The notes under the pieces are model-generated. The model worked only from the letters and a program-made list of their open reading frames with translations. It searched no databases and was not told the DNA's origin. From an uncultured Eubacteriales bacterium (GTDB lineage: Bacteria; Bacillota; Clostridia; Oscillospirales; UBA644): a stretch of 64,000 nt of DNA. Location of the stretch: assembly GCA_934501435.1 (NCBI GenBank), contig CAKSTW010000001.1, positions 248,001-312,000 of the forward strand, given 5' to 3'. A program made the translations under genes and the position numbers. Positions 34,038 to 43,001 of the stretch are shown here, piece after piece (the stretch's first letter is position 1; every line of letters starts with the position of its first letter).

Positions 34038-35378
34038 TCACCTCGCCTTATTTTCCGCAGCCGAAATCAGATCGTAAAGAAAACCGTCGCCCGTGCAGGA
34101 AAGAGCGTCTATCTTTACACCGAGTTCTTTTTGCATATCGAAAACGGTTATATCGTCAAGAAAGACTTCTCCGTCCCGAAGCATTGCGTCGGGAACAAGG
34201 AGGGCGTCGCCTATTTTTTCTTCTTTCAGCTGTTTTATTATGTCCTGACCGGTAACAAGTCCCGCAACGGTGATCTTTTCGCCGAAAAACTCGTTCCGTA
34301 TCGCTTTTACCTTTACGTTTATATTCGGGAATTTTTCCTTTAATTTTTTGCAGGCGTCTTTTATCACACCTTCAATAAGCACACCCGTCACCGCGGTAAA
34401 ATCGCCGCGGAGGGCAGCGTCGGATTCGCAGTCGGCAAGAGCCTCGTCAAAATCGTGAATAAACGACGTGGTCATTCCCACTCCGTTTTCTATCTGCTCG
34501 AAATCTCCGTAGTACGAATAATCGGGAAAAGGAATTCCCGCTTTGAGATAGAATTCGTCTGCAGGATAGAATATCCGAACTCCGAATTCCTTTTCACATT
34601 CGTCTCCCACCCTGTTTATCTGCTCAATAACCTTTTTCGCGTCTTCCTTTTCGAACGGTTCAAGAGGAAAAAGTCCTTCTCTGAATTTCGTAAGTCCCAC
34701 GGGAACGACCGAAACGCTCGAAACCGACGGATAATAGTTTTTCAGGTCGGAAAGAGATCTGTCAAGTTCTTTGCCGTCGTTTATTCCCTTGCAGAGAACT
34801 ATCTGACAGCGCATATTAAGCCCCGCGGCGAATATCTTTTGCAGATTTTCGTTTATCTTCGCGGCTCTCGGATTAGCCATCATCTTTACCCGAAGTTCCG
34901 GGTTTGTGGTATGGACCGAGAGATTCAAGGGCGAAATGCGGAGTCTTATGATGCGGTCTATATCGTCGTCCGACAGATTCGTCATCGTGATATAATTGCC
35001 GTAAATAAGGGAAAGACGGAAATCGTCGTCCTTATAGTAAAGGGTCTCTCTCATATTTTTCGGCATCTGGTCGATAAAGCAGAAAATACATTTGTTATGG
35101 CACGCTTTCTGAGCGTCCATAAGGTCGTTTTCGAACTCAAGGAAGAATTCGCCCTCTTCGACTTTTTCGGTGAAACTGTGCTCTTTTCCGTTACGCAGAA
35201 CTGTAAGCGTCGCCGTTTTTGCAACAGGGTCGCCGTTTTCGTCTTTGAGTTCCGACTCGAAAAACATATAATCAAGGAAATCCTTAACGGGTTTTCCGTT
35301 GATTTTTATAAGTTCGTCTCCCCGTTTTATTTTTCTGTAAAACGGCGAATAAGAATGAACCTGCTCTATTACAGCCAT
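34038..35378 (-). CDS. DUF512 / PDZ radical-SAM-like protein
   Basis: A 446-residue protein: an N-terminal PDZ-like domain (about 1-75, IKINGKPVKDFLDY), a CHNKCIFCFIDQ cluster motif (about 92-103), a radical-SAM-like barrel (TMTNLSDDDIDRIIRLR) and a C-terminal DUF512 domain with DALLVPDAMLRDGEVFLDDITV. The family lies beside der in many Firmicutes, as here with 4 bases spacing, but has no proven reaction. The ATG is preceded by GGACGG. Confidence 0.9.
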   Translation of the reverse strand: MAVIEQVHSYSPFYRKIKRGDELIKINGKPVKDFLDYMFFESELKDENGDPVAKTATLTVLRNGKEHSFTEKVEEGEFFLEFENDLMDAQKACHNKCIFCFIDQMPKNMRETLYYKDDDFRLSLIYGNYITMTNLSDDDIDRIIRLRISPLNLSVHTTNPELRVKMMANPRAAKINENLQKIFAAGLNMRCQIVLCKGINDGKELDRSLSDLKNYYPSVSSVSVVPVGLTKFREGLFPLEPFEKEDAKKVIEQINRVGDECEKEFGVRIFYPADEFYLKAGIPFPDYSYYGDFEQIENGVGMTTSFIHDFDEALADCESDAALRGDFTAVTGVLIEGVIKDACKKLKEKFPNINVKVKAIRNEFFGEKITVAGLVTGQDIIKQLKEEKIGDALLVPDAMLRDGEVFLDDITVFDMQKELGVKIDALSCTGDGFLYDLISAAENKAR

Positions 35379-35408
35379 AAAAATATCCGTCCGAAATTAA
35401 ATTTGAAC

Positions 35409-35460
35409 AAAAAAATAATGAACGACAAGTTTTGTTGCTACTCGGCTCGTCCTTCATTAT
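35409..35460 (-). terminator. Intrinsic terminator after rpmF
   Basis: On the minus strand, ATAATGAA...ACGA pairs with TCGTTCATTAT (two-base bulge), followed by a T run of six. It separates the yceD-rpmF pair from the DUF512 gene. Confidence 0.65.
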
Positions 35461-35469
35461 CTTCAAATA

Positions 35470-35658
35470 TTACGCGTCTTTGTTAAGTTTCAAAACCTGC
35501 TTTCCGCCGTAGTAGCCGCAATGCTGACATACGCGATGAGCCAAGCAATATTCGCCGCAGTTGGAACATTTAACCATTCCCGGCATATCAAGCTTCCAGA
35601 CGCTGGAACGTCTCTTATGCTTTCTCTGTTTTGAAGTTCTTCTCTTCGGAGCTATCAT
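35470..35658 (-). CDS. rpmF: 50S ribosomal protein L32
   Basis: A 62-residue ribosomal protein, zinc-binding form. The N-terminal KRRTSKQRKHKRRS is typical; the zinc finger uses CSNCG and CQHCG. I start at the ATG at 35658, which overlaps the YceD stop (ATGA); GGAGG is 10 bases upstream. An ORF start 9 codons earlier would add non-family residues. The YceD-rpmF pairing is the normal one. Confidence 0.95.
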   Translation of the reverse strand: MIAPKRRTSKQRKHKRRSSVWKLDMPGMVKCSNCGEYCLAHRVCQHCGYYGGKQVLKLNKDA

Positions 35659-36119
35659 TCTCCAAACACCTCCCGTTTCAAACAATCACATTGTTTTATA
35701 TTCAAATTTGTTCCGCAAATATGACACAGCCCTTTGCAATCCTCTTTACACAATATCTGCGTCGGGATCTCAAGGGATAGAGCCTCGTATGCGGTCATTC
35801 CGAAGTCGATCTTTCCGTTCCCGATAAAGAGCGAATCGTCTTTGGAGTGCATATCCTCCGTTACCGACGTTTTTATTTTCGCCGTAAGAGGCAAAACAAC
35901 GTCATCAAGGCACCTGTCGCAAAGCGACTTATAATTGCCCCTAACCGTAAGATCCGCAAGAACTGCTCCTGCAATATTCCGAAGAGTACCGGTCACTTCG
36001 ACATCGGAAAAGTTTTCGTCTTCGGAAGAAATATCCGGACGGCAATTGACTTCAAAAGTCTCGTCAATACTTTTCTGAATATCAACGATATCCCAATATC
36101 GGTTATCGGATTTTATCAA
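35655..36119 (-). CDS. yceD: YceD (DUF177) family protein
   Basis: A 154-residue protein of the DUF177 family, usually encoded directly before rpmF and implicated in large-subunit assembly. Seen are the CDRCLDDVVLPL motif (about 68-80), and the C-terminal EDCKGLCHICGTNLN with CDC. The start is TTG at 36119, with AGGT upstream; no in-frame ATG or GTG is available nearby, so the start is uncertain by a few codons. Confidence 0.85.
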   Translation of the reverse strand: MIKSDNRYWDIVDIQKSIDETFEVNCRPDISSEDENFSDVEVTGTLRNIAGAVLADLTVRGNYKSLCDRCLDDVVLPLTAKIKTSVTEDMHSKDDSLFIGNGKIDFGMTAYEALSLEIPTQILCKEDCKGLCHICGTNLNIKQCDCLKREVFGE

Positions 36120-36160
36120 AGCGACCTGCCCTTTCGTGAAAACAATGCTATAACAGTATA

Positions 36161-36189
36161 ATTATACCATTGAAGCCCGCTGTTGTCAA
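36161..36189 (-). promoter_or_regulatory. Consensus sigma-A promoter of yceD-rpmF
   Basis: On the minus strand: TTGACA, 17 bases, TATAAT with extended TGG; about 35 bases before the TTG start of yceD. Confidence 0.8.
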
Positions 36190-36234
36190 GTATTTTTTGA
36201 AAACTTCACAGTTTTTTGAGATATTCCCGCGATA

Positions 36235-37368
36235 TTAAAGGTTGGGGATATCAAGCGCAATGCTCTTGGACATTGCTTTTATTTCGTCCGCGGTCACTTC
36301 TCTTCCGAGTTTATTCGAAAGATAGATACCCTCCTGGACAAGCTGGGTATTGAGCGCGATTTTTGCGGATTCGATAAGTTCGACCTTTCCGAGAAGCGCC
36401 GCGACCCAGTGTTTTGCGGAAGAATCGTGGAAGGAATTCGTATCGGCATAAACGGTATGATCGAAGAATTCCATACTTCCGAGATCCGCGTCGGTATTTA
36501 CTTCAAGATCGTTCTGAATGGTATGATATTTGAACGGAGAAAGGGTAACGCCGCCTTTGGAACCCGCTATCATCGAACTCATGAAAGGTCCTGCGTTGAT
36601 AGCCCATGCTTCAATAATATCAAGGGTAAGTCCGCCTTTATAGGTCGCGAAACCGACTCCGAGTTCTTCGACGTTGAAGTCGCTTATCTTTCTGCGCTCT
36701 TCGTTCATATCAAGTTCCTGATACGTCGTTCCGGTTACTCTTTCGAGTTCGGGAAGACCTGTAAGATAAAGAAGCTGCGCGATATGGTAAACGCCCATAT
36801 CGAAAAGCGCTCCGCCGCCCGCGGTTTTGGTGTTGTCGAACTCTTTCGAGCCGTAGCCGTCAACGTAAGGTCTGCCGCGTCTTCTGAAACCGTAGGAACG
36901 CATGTGGTAGATATGACCGAGGTCTCCGTTATCGATATAACGTTTTGCGGCTTTTGTCTCGTTGGAGTAAAGCGACCACATCTGAACGTGAAGTTTTTTA
37001 CCCGTTCTCTTCATCGTTTCGTACATAGCAAGAGCGTCGGCATAGGAACCCGCCATCGGCTTTTCGCTGTATACGTCTTTACCCGCTTCCATTGCGGCGA
37101 TCGCAACGGGAGCGTGCATATTGTTGTGAAGGCAGACGTCAACGGTGTTGATGTCCGCTTCTTTGAGCATTTTTCCTATATGAGTATATCTGTTTTCCTT
37201 GGGAATTCCGAATTTATCGCCGAGTTCGTTGAGTTTTTTCTCGTCGATATCGCAGATCGCTTTTACTTCGATATCGTCGGGGTTTTCCTTATGAAAATCA
37301 CAGTATTCTTCAAGTCTGCCGCTTCCGATGATACCGAGGCCGACAATACCGGTTCTTATTTTGGACAT
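36235..37368 (-). CDS. Gfo/Idh/MocA-family oxidoreductase
   Basis: A 377-residue NAD(P)-dependent oxidoreductase. The Rossmann start GIVGLGIIGSGRLEEYC, the VDVCLHNNMHAPVAIAAME segment, and the YSEKPMAGSYADA motif (EKP catalytic lysine) are clear. The GGGALFDMGVYHIAQLLYL motif is typical of sugar dehydrogenases of the family. I start at the ATG at 37368 with AGGAGG upstream. It is third in a galK operon next to a TIM-barrel epimerase, so a sugar or sugar-acid substrate is likely. Confidence 0.9.
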   Translation of the reverse strand: MSKIRTGIVGLGIIGSGRLEEYCDFHKENPDDIEVKAICDIDEKKLNELGDKFGIPKENRYTHIGKMLKEADINTVDVCLHNNMHAPVAIAAMEAGKDVYSEKPMAGSYADALAMYETMKRTGKKLHVQMWSLYSNETKAAKRYIDNGDLGHIYHMRSYGFRRRGRPYVDGYGSKEFDNTKTAGGGALFDMGVYHIAQLLYLTGLPELERVTGTTYQELDMNEERRKISDFNVEELGVGFATYKGGLTLDIIEAWAINAGPFMSSMIAGSKGGVTLSPFKYHTIQNDLEVNTDADLGSMEFFDHTVYADTNSFHDSSAKHWVAALLGKVELIESAKIALNTQLVQEGIYLSNKLGREVTADEIKAMSKSIALDIPNL

Positions 37369-37382
37369 TTTCCCGCCTCCTA

Positions 37383-38243
37383 TCAATAAATCGGGGTTGC
37401 GGGGCCGAGAAGTCCCTGTTCTTCATAGTAAACGGTGGAAATGTAGTCGGGAGTTGCGGGGTGATCGATTCCCTCGGTCTTGAGTTCCTCGATCATGCTG
37501 CGGACAGCGCCGAGCTGCCATTCGACTCTCTGCATTTCATGTTCGAGAGTGTGATGTTCGATACTGTAACAGCCCTGATAACCGCTTGCCGCCATACGTC
37601 TGATTATATCCTTTGCATAGGGAACGCTTCCCGCGTGGATATGACAGTGCATTGCGTGATTTATGCACCATTCGGTTCCCTCGTCGGGCTGATCGTAGAA
37701 GTTGCCGAGATGGAAAAGATGTCCGTATGCGGGGCTGTCAACCGCGTCGTATACCTTTTTGAGGTATTCGGGAACTCTGTCCCATCCCCAATGGTTCTCG
37801 GGTCCTATTTTTATACCGAGTTCGTTGCATCTGGCGGCGTATTCTTTATAGTTGCCCACTATGTATTCGAAAGCGTCTTCGGGCATGGTGTGTCCGTCTT
37901 TGCCGCCGAAGTCGACTCTTATGGTTTTCGCACCGATTATTTCCGCGGCTCTGATATATTCAAAGACCTGTTTTTTGTGCGCTTCTCTTTCCTCGGGGTC
38001 GTCCATCCAGACGTGAGGACCGTCAACGCAGAGATTTGCGACAGAAAGATTTCTTTCGTCAAGGCTTGCTCTTACCTTTTTGAGATAATCCTCTTCGAGA
38101 GTCGGGAAATAGAGATTGTAAATATCCGCATTATCTACATAATAGCGGAACTTGAGAAGATCAAGGTAGCCGAAAGTATCGAGCCTGCCGGAACTCTGAA
38201 GTCCGTAGAAAGAATACGCGGCTATTGAAATGGGAAAGTTCAT
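37383..38243 (-). CDS. Sugar-phosphate isomerase/epimerase-like TIM-barrel protein
   Basis: A 286-residue protein of the xylose-isomerase-like TIM-barrel family (AP endonuclease family 2). Metal-ligand positions include IGPENHWGWDRVPEYL, GHLFHLGNFYDQ, CHIHAGSVPY and CYSIEHHTLEHEMQ. Such enzymes isomerise or epimerise ketose/inosose-type sugars. Its place between galK and the oxidoreductase suggests the three act on one sugar; galT and a canonical epimerase are not in the operon. Confidence 0.86.
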   Translation of the reverse strand: MNFPISIAAYSFYGLQSSGRLDTFGYLDLLKFRYYVDNADIYNLYFPTLEEDYLKKVRASLDERNLSVANLCVDGPHVWMDDPEEREAHKKQVFEYIRAAEIIGAKTIRVDFGGKDGHTMPEDAFEYIVGNYKEYAARCNELGIKIGPENHWGWDRVPEYLKKVYDAVDSPAYGHLFHLGNFYDQPDEGTEWCINHAMHCHIHAGSVPYAKDIIRRMAASGYQGCYSIEHHTLEHEMQRVEWQLGAVRSMIEELKTEGIDHPATPDYISTVYYEEQGLLGPATPIY

Positions 38244-38270
38244 ATATGTATTCTCCTTAGTTAAAATAGA

Positions 38271-39452
38271 TTACTGTTTGATTTCGTGTCCGCCGTCGGC
38301 AGCGTCGGAAATGTAGAACGAAGGCTTAAGTCCCGTTCTTTCTTCATAGTTTCTGCCGACTTCCGCAATATAGCGGTCTACGGCGTCTTCTTTTACTATT
38401 GCAACGGTGCTTCCGCCGAAACCCGCGCCGGTCATTCTCGCACCGATACAGCCCTCTATCTTGAGCGCTTCTTCGACCATTGTGTCGAGATGCGTTCCCG
38501 TAACTTCGTAAAGGTCGCGGAGAGAGATATGGGAAGCGGTCATAAGGTTGCCGAATTTGAGCAGATCGCCGTTCATAAGAGCCTCAACAGACTTGAGAAC
38601 GCGGTCGCATTCGTAGATAACGTGTTCGGCGCGTCTTCTGCATACGGGATTTGCTATTCTTTCTTTTTCAGCCTCAAACATATCGACGGTGACGTCTCTG
38701 AGACAGGTTATTTCGGGATATGCGCCTTTCAGCTGTTCAAGAGCCTCTGCACATTCCGCGCATCTTTCGTTATATTTGGAATCCGCAAGGGAATGTTTCT
38801 TGTTGGTGTTTCCGATAACGATTTTATATCCGTCGAGGTCGAGCGGAACATATTTATAAGAAAGGTCTTTGCAGTCAAGGAAAATAGCATGATCTTTTTT
38901 ACCCATCGCGGACGCAAACTGGTCCATGATACCGCAGCTTACTCCGCAGTAAATGTTCTCCGCTTTCTGGGAAAGTTTAGCCATCTCGATCATTGAAACG
39001 GGTTCGGTAATTCCTCTCTTTTCGTTCGAAAAGGTAGCAAGGGCAAGAGCCATTACGACTTCGATCGCCGCAGACGAAGAAAGGCCTGCTCCGAAAGGAA
39101 CGGTGTCGTGATAAAGAATTTCACAGGAGCAGATATCATAGCCTGCCTGCTGCAAAACATAAGCGACGCCCGCCTGATAATTGCCCCATCTGAGATCGCG
39201 GTATTCGTTAAGCCTGTCAATATCGAGAACAACTCTGTCGGGAAGGTCCGTTGCCGCAAGTTTTATTTTTCCGTCGTCTGTTTTTCTCACGAAAACCGTA
39301 GAGCAGAACGAAATAGCCGCCGGGAAAACAAATCCGCCGTTATAGTCGGTATGCTCGCCGATAAGATTCACTCTTCCCGCAGAAGAAAAGACTCTGATAC
39401 CGTCCGGAGAGCCGCCGTAAATTTCGATAAATCTGTTCTTCAAATCTGTCAT
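38271..39452 (-). CDS. galK: Galactokinase
   Basis: A 393-residue GHMP kinase that phosphorylates galactose. Galactose signature GRVNLIGEHTDYNGGFVFP, the ATP loop GAGLSSSAAIEVVMALAL and the third motif RMTGAGFGGSTVAIV are all present. Catalytic Asp region SCGIMDQFASAMGK is intact. The Shine-Dalgarno site is weak (GGACAG). It heads the operon galK - epimerase - oxidoreductase. Confidence 0.96.
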   Translation of the reverse strand: MTDLKNRFIEIYGGSPDGIRVFSSAGRVNLIGEHTDYNGGFVFPAAISFCSTVFVRKTDDGKIKLAATDLPDRVVLDIDRLNEYRDLRWGNYQAGVAYVLQQAGYDICSCEILYHDTVPFGAGLSSSAAIEVVMALALATFSNEKRGITEPVSMIEMAKLSQKAENIYCGVSCGIMDQFASAMGKKDHAIFLDCKDLSYKYVPLDLDGYKIVIGNTNKKHSLADSKYNERCAECAEALEQLKGAYPEITCLRDVTVDMFEAEKERIANPVCRRRAEHVIYECDRVLKSVEALMNGDLLKFGNLMTASHISLRDLYEVTGTHLDTMVEEALKIEGCIGARMTGAGFGGSTVAIVKEDAVDRYIAEVGRNYEERTGLKPSFYISDAADGGHEIKQ

Positions 39453-39491
39453 GATAACTGTCCTTTACTCAGCGGCTGATATATTTTTTCT

Positions 39492-39523
39492 CCCGGCCGC
39501 CGTCGGGTAAACCCGTTATCGGG
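39492..39523 (-). promoter_or_regulatory. Overlapping inverted repeats in the galK leader
   Basis: CGGGTAAACCCG (39504-39515) and CCCGTTATCGGG (39512-39523) share one CCCG arm; a further CCCG at 39492 could pair with CGGG. They lie between the galK promoter and start and could be a repressor operator or alternate RNA hairpins. The function is unknown. Confidence 0.4.
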
Positions 39524-39537
39524 CATTATGCATAACA

Positions 39538-39566
39538 ATTATAGCATATAAACGCCGAAAAAACAA
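39538..39566 (-). promoter_or_regulatory. Sigma-A promoter of the galK operon
   Basis: On the minus strand: TTGTTT, 17 bases, TATAAT with extended TGC. About 85 bases before galK. Confidence 0.75.
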
Positions 39567-39593
39567 GAGTTTTTCTCAAAATTATAAAATATT

Positions 39594-40235
39594 TCATTTT
39601 TGCTCTTTTTTAACCGTTTTTATCTCTCCGTCGGAAAAATACGCCCAGAAAATATCCTTTATTCCGGTCTTTTCGTCCGACAGGAATTTTTCAAGAGTTT
39701 CTTTTGAAATTCCGCATTCTTTCAGGTTCCGTCCTATCGTTTTTCCGTCCGAAATAAGAGTTACCGGAAGTTTTGCGGGCGTTGTCCCGTTTTTCATTAT
39801 CACGCTCATTCTGCCTGTCGTTTCAAGCACGCAGAGCCGCACTTCGTCGACAGACACTCCCCCGTTCTGCCTTATTTCCTCAAGAAGTTCGTCAACGGTC
39901 AAGTGTGCTTTCGCCATTTCCTTCTGATTTATTTTTCCGTCTTCGACGAGAATTCCGTACCGCCCCTGAAAAAAGCGGCGCAACCGCAGATTTTTAAGAG
40001 AAAGAAGCGCGACGGATATCTCGATAACAACAAGGACCGCTATCGGAACAAGGCTGTTGAGGACAGGTTCTTCGGAATTCTGGAGCGGAGTAGAAACAAG
40101 TTCGGAAATAAGAATGGTCACGGCAAGGTCGCTCGGTTCGGCGTCGCCTATCTGGCGCTTGCCCATTATACGGAGCGACAGCATTAAAATCGCATAGAAA
40201 AGAAAAGTACGAAAAAAAAGAGAAAGAATATCCAC
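39594..40235 (-). CDS. YetF/DUF421 family membrane protein
   Basis: A 213-residue membrane protein with about three N-terminal helices (7-30, 35-52, 60-80) and a soluble C-terminal domain, the DUF421 layout. Seen are LSLRIMGKRQIGDAEPSDLAV and the QNGGVSVDEVRLCVLETTGRMSV segment. Function not established; members exist in spore-formers. The start is GTG at 40235 with GGGTG upstream. Confidence 0.87.
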   Translation of the reverse strand: MDILSLFFRTFLFYAILMLSLRIMGKRQIGDAEPSDLAVTILISELVSTPLQNSEEPVLNSLVPIAVLVVIEISVALLSLKNLRLRRFFQGRYGILVEDGKINQKEMAKAHLTVDELLEEIRQNGGVSVDEVRLCVLETTGRMSVIMKNGTTPAKLPVTLISDGKTIGRNLKECGISKETLEKFLSDEKTGIKDIFWAYFSDGEIKTVKKEQK

Positions 40236-40270
40236 AGTATCACCCGCAGATATTTTTCCCTTAATTGCGC

Positions 40271-40302
40271 AAAAAAATACGGCAGTAAAAAAACTGCCGT
40301 AT
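40271..40302 (-). terminator. Intrinsic terminator of the lysine ABC operon
   Basis: Stem TACGGCAGT / ACTGCCGTA; on the minus strand it is followed by seven Ts. Confidence 0.85.
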
Positions 40303-40307
40303 ATTAT

Positions 40308-41048
40308 TCAGTTGTTGAGGACTCTCGCAAGGAATTCTTTTGTTCTCTGTTCTTTCGGATTTGTGAATATTTCTTCGGGAGTTCCGTCTTCGAGAATAAT
40401 TCCGTCATTCATAAAGACTACCCTGCCTGCGACCTCGCGGGCAAAGCCCATTTCGTGGGTAACGACAAGCATTGTAAGTCCCGTTTTTGCAAGATCTTTC
40501 ATGACCGAGAGAACTTCCCCGACCATTTCGGGGTCGAGAGCGGAGGTCGGTTCGTCGAAAAGAATTATATCGGGGTTCATCGAAAGCGCCCGGGCAATCG
40601 CAATTCTCTGCTTCTGTCCGCCCGAAAGCTGTGACGGACGGGCGTTCATATAAGGCGCCATACCGACTTTTTCGATATATTCCCTTGCGATCTTTTCCGC
40701 TTCTCTGCGGTTTCGTTTGAGGACGACGACCTGCGGGCGTATACAGTTCTCAAGGGCTGTCATATTGTTAAAAAGGTTGAACTGCTGAAAAACCATACAT
40801 ACTTTCGCACGGTATTCCGAAAGGTTCATGCCTTTGTCGAATATGCTTTTCCCTCTGTAAATTATATCACCGCCGCTCGCCTCTTCAAGTTGGTTTATAC
40901 AACGGAGAAAGGTGCTTTTTCCCGAACCGGAAGAACCGATGATGCTGATAACTTCGCCTTCGGCGACGTCAAGACTTATATCCCTGAGGACCCGGTTTTC
41001 GCCGAAAGTCTTTTCAAGATGAGATATTTCAAGAATCGTTTCCGCCAT
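40308..41048 (-). CDS. Lysine ABC transporter, ATP-binding subunit
   Basis: A 246-residue polar-amino-acid ABC ATPase. Walker A is GSSGSGKSTFLRCINQ, the signature LSGGQKQRIAIARAL, Walker B IILFDEPTSALDPEM. I start it at the ATG at 41048, overlapping the permease stop (ATGA) with GGAG upstream; the open frame runs about 59 codons further upstream but that part lacks family similarity. The riboswitch upstream of the operon assigns the substrate as lysine. Confidence 0.93.
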   Translation of the reverse strand: MAETILEISHLEKTFGENRVLRDISLDVAEGEVISIIGSSGSGKSTFLRCINQLEEASGGDIIYRGKSIFDKGMNLSEYRAKVCMVFQQFNLFNNMTALENCIRPQVVVLKRNRREAEKIAREYIEKVGMAPYMNARPSQLSGGQKQRIAIARALSMNPDIILFDEPTSALDPEMVGEVLSVMKDLAKTGLTMLVVTHEMGFAREVAGRVVFMNDGIILEDGTPEEIFTNPKEQRTKEFLARVLNN

Positions 41049-41815
41049 CACGCATTCTCCTTCCGTATATGAATTTCGGCCTCGGGATCGCTCTGCGAGC
41101 CGCAGATAGTATAGGAATCGGAGCCGTTGAGTTTCTTTTCGACAAGTTTCAGGAGTCTCGTTACGGCAAAAGTCAGGACGAAGTAGCAGAAGCATGCGAC
41201 AAGGAACGTTTCGAATATCGCCCATGTCATCTTCGAGACCTTCGCGGTAAAGAAATAAAGTTCGGTAACGCCGATAACGTTAAGAACGGACGTATCTTTG
41301 ATGTTTATGACGAACTCATTGCTTATCGACGGAAGAATATTTCTCATGACCTGAGGAACGACGACGTGGAACATCGCCTGCCAGTGAGTCATACCGACGG
41401 AATAAGCGCCTTCGAACTGTCCTTTATCTATCGAGATTATACCGCCGCGGACGATCTCCGCCATATAAGCCCCCGTGTTTATCGCAACGATAAAGATACC
41501 TGCGGGAATAATAGGAAGGGTCGCGCCGTCGTTCATAAAGGCGTAGCCCCAATAAATGACCATTGCCTGAACCATCATAGGCGTGCCTCTGAAAACTTCG
41601 ACGTAAACGCTTATAAGGAAGTTGACGACGCTCATTATTCCGCGAACGACCGCGTGTTTCGACTTCGGTATAGTTCTTATTATTCCTATTATAAGACCTA
41701 TGATAAGACCGAGAACGGTACTGACCATTGCAATAAGCATCGTATATCCGATACCCTGCAGAAAATACTGCCAGTTTTCAGAAACGATCTTTGCAACTTC
41801 GTTAAAAAATTCCAT
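41048..41815 (-). CDS. Lysine ABC transporter, permease
   Basis: A 255-residue permease of the His/Glu/Gln/Arg/opine (HisM-like) family, about five helices. The inner-membrane EAA-type loop is seen around EGAYSVGMTHWQAMFHVVVPQVMR. It follows the binding-protein gene by 19 bases and overlaps the ATPase gene by 4. Confidence 0.93.
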   Translation of the reverse strand: MEFFNEVAKIVSENWQYFLQGIGYTMLIAMVSTVLGLIIGLIIGIIRTIPKSKHAVVRGIMSVVNFLISVYVEVFRGTPMMVQAMVIYWGYAFMNDGATLPIIPAGIFIVAINTGAYMAEIVRGGIISIDKGQFEGAYSVGMTHWQAMFHVVVPQVMRNILPSISNEFVINIKDTSVLNVIGVTELYFFTAKVSKMTWAIFETFLVACFCYFVLTFAVTRLLKLVEKKLNGSDSYTICGSQSDPEAEIHIRKENA

Positions 41816-41834
41816 AACTTAAATCCTTTTAATA

Positions 41835-42695
41835 TCAGTCTTCCTGAGGAGCAAGAGAGACCATTTTCTGCAAAAGTTCTGTCTGCTGCTCGGTTGTAAA
41901 GGTCGCAATATAAGCATTTACCTTTGCAAGAAGTTCAGAGCCTTTCTTTACGCCGACCGCAATACTGGTATCATCAACAGGAACGGTAAATCCGGTTTCG
42001 TTGTTCTTAAAGGGAATGTAGGTGTAATCGGAAGTTTCGGTGCAGTAAGACATCGCGGTCGGTTCTTCTGCGACATATCCGTCAATGGTTTTTGCGGAAA
42101 GAGCGAGAAGCATTGTCGTAAAGTCCGACATTTCCTGGATATCCGCCTTGGTCTGGCTCTCAAGAGCGGTAAGGTGAGAAGTTCCGGACTGAGCAGCGAT
42201 TTTCTTGCCGTCAAGGTCCGCAAGAGTCGTTGCAGAGGTAAGGTTACCGTCTTTTCTTGTGATCACAACAAGATTGGAGTTCCAATAAGGCTCGCTGAAG
42301 TCGACCTTTGCCCTTCTTTCGGCAGTCGGGCTCATACCTGCAATAATGAGATCGAGGGTTCCCGCCTGAACCGCCGGAACGAGACTGTCCCATTCGTAAG
42401 CGTAGATCTCAAGTTCCATGCCGAGAGAGTCAGCGATGTTTTTAGCGACCTGAACGTCATAGCCGTTAGCATACATATCGGCAACGTTACTTATTTTTAC
42501 GGCGCCGTCGGCGTCGGTCTTCTGAGACCAGTTGTAGGGAGCGTAGTTACATTCCATACCGACTTTGAGGACAGCCTTGGTTTCGCCGTCGTCTTTGTTT
42601 TCGGTTCCGCCGTTTATGTTGCCGCAGGCGACAAGGGACATCGCCATAACGAGGATAAGGGTGATCGCGAGGATTCTTCTGATTGTTCTGTTCAT
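41835..42695 (-). CDS. Lysine ABC transporter, substrate-binding lipoprotein
   Basis: A 286-residue family-3 solute-binding protein with an N-terminal lipobox (LVAC, lipid-modified C24) after a basic-hydrophobic signal. Binding-site-like segments: MECNYAPYNW, QAGTLDLIIAGMSPTAERRAKVDFSEPY and GKKIAAQSGTSHLTALE. Substrate is inferred from the upstream L box; the fold alone would allow any polar amino acid. Confidence 0.92.
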   Translation of the reverse strand: MNRTIRRILAITLILVMAMSLVACGNINGGTENKDDGETKAVLKVGMECNYAPYNWSQKTDADGAVKISNVADMYANGYDVQVAKNIADSLGMELEIYAYEWDSLVPAVQAGTLDLIIAGMSPTAERRAKVDFSEPYWNSNLVVITRKDGNLTSATTLADLDGKKIAAQSGTSHLTALESQTKADIQEMSDFTTMLLALSAKTIDGYVAEEPTAMSYCTETSDYTYIPFKNNETGFTVPVDDTSIAVGVKKGSELLAKVNAYIATFTTEQQTELLQKMVSLAPQED

Positions 42696-42721
42696 TTCTG
42701 TCTATCTCCTTTTTTTATTTA

Positions 42722-42760
42722 TATAAAACGGAACGGTCGAAGCAAAGTGCTCCGACCGTT
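42722..42760 (-). terminator. Riboswitch expression-platform terminator
   Basis: On the minus strand, AACGGTCGGAGCA pairs with TGCTTCGACCGTT (one G-T), followed by CCGTTTTAT. The T tract is short, so control may be by termination or translational; it lies between the L box and the binding-protein gene. Confidence 0.65.
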
Positions 42761-42796
42761 TGAATATCAATATGTAAATAAAGATTTCGTTCAATC

Positions 42797-42970
42797 GACA
42801 GCAGCACTCCGCAAGAAACTTGCGACAGTCACGCAGATGTTATCTTCGTGCCCAACGATCTCTTCCTCAAATAAGAGAAGGTTTCGGCAGCTGCACCTTT
42901 CGAAAAGCCTCGGTGACGTTTGAGCGTCTCCGCTTTTTTACTCTTTGCGAGCCGCGCCTCTATCTGTTCA
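42797..42970 (-). ncRNA. Lysine riboswitch (L box) aptamer
   Basis: The minus-strand sequence has the L-box core in order: ATAGAGGCGC, CAAAGAGTA, GCCGAAACC, GTTGGGCACG, GACTGTCGCAAG and GCGGAGTGCTGCTGT, with stem-loops between. These are the conserved internal-loop and junction elements of RF00168. The RNA binds lysine; the cognate effect is repression at high lysine. It lies 330 bases of gene-free DNA upstream of a polar-amino-acid ABC operon, matching a lysine-uptake role. Pattern match by eye; the exact 5' and 3' ends are approximate. Confidence 0.92.
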
Positions 42971-43001
42971 ATGATTCGACGTATTCTGTTTTATGCCACT
43001 G

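Noticed and set aside
32981..34255. A 424-codon plus-strand frame opposite der
   Set aside because: Antisense to the two GTPase domains of Der; no domain pattern and no Shine-Dalgarno support.
34455..35486. A 343-codon plus-strand frame opposite the DUF512 gene
   Set aside because: Antisense to the radical-SAM-like gene with the CHNKCIFC motif.
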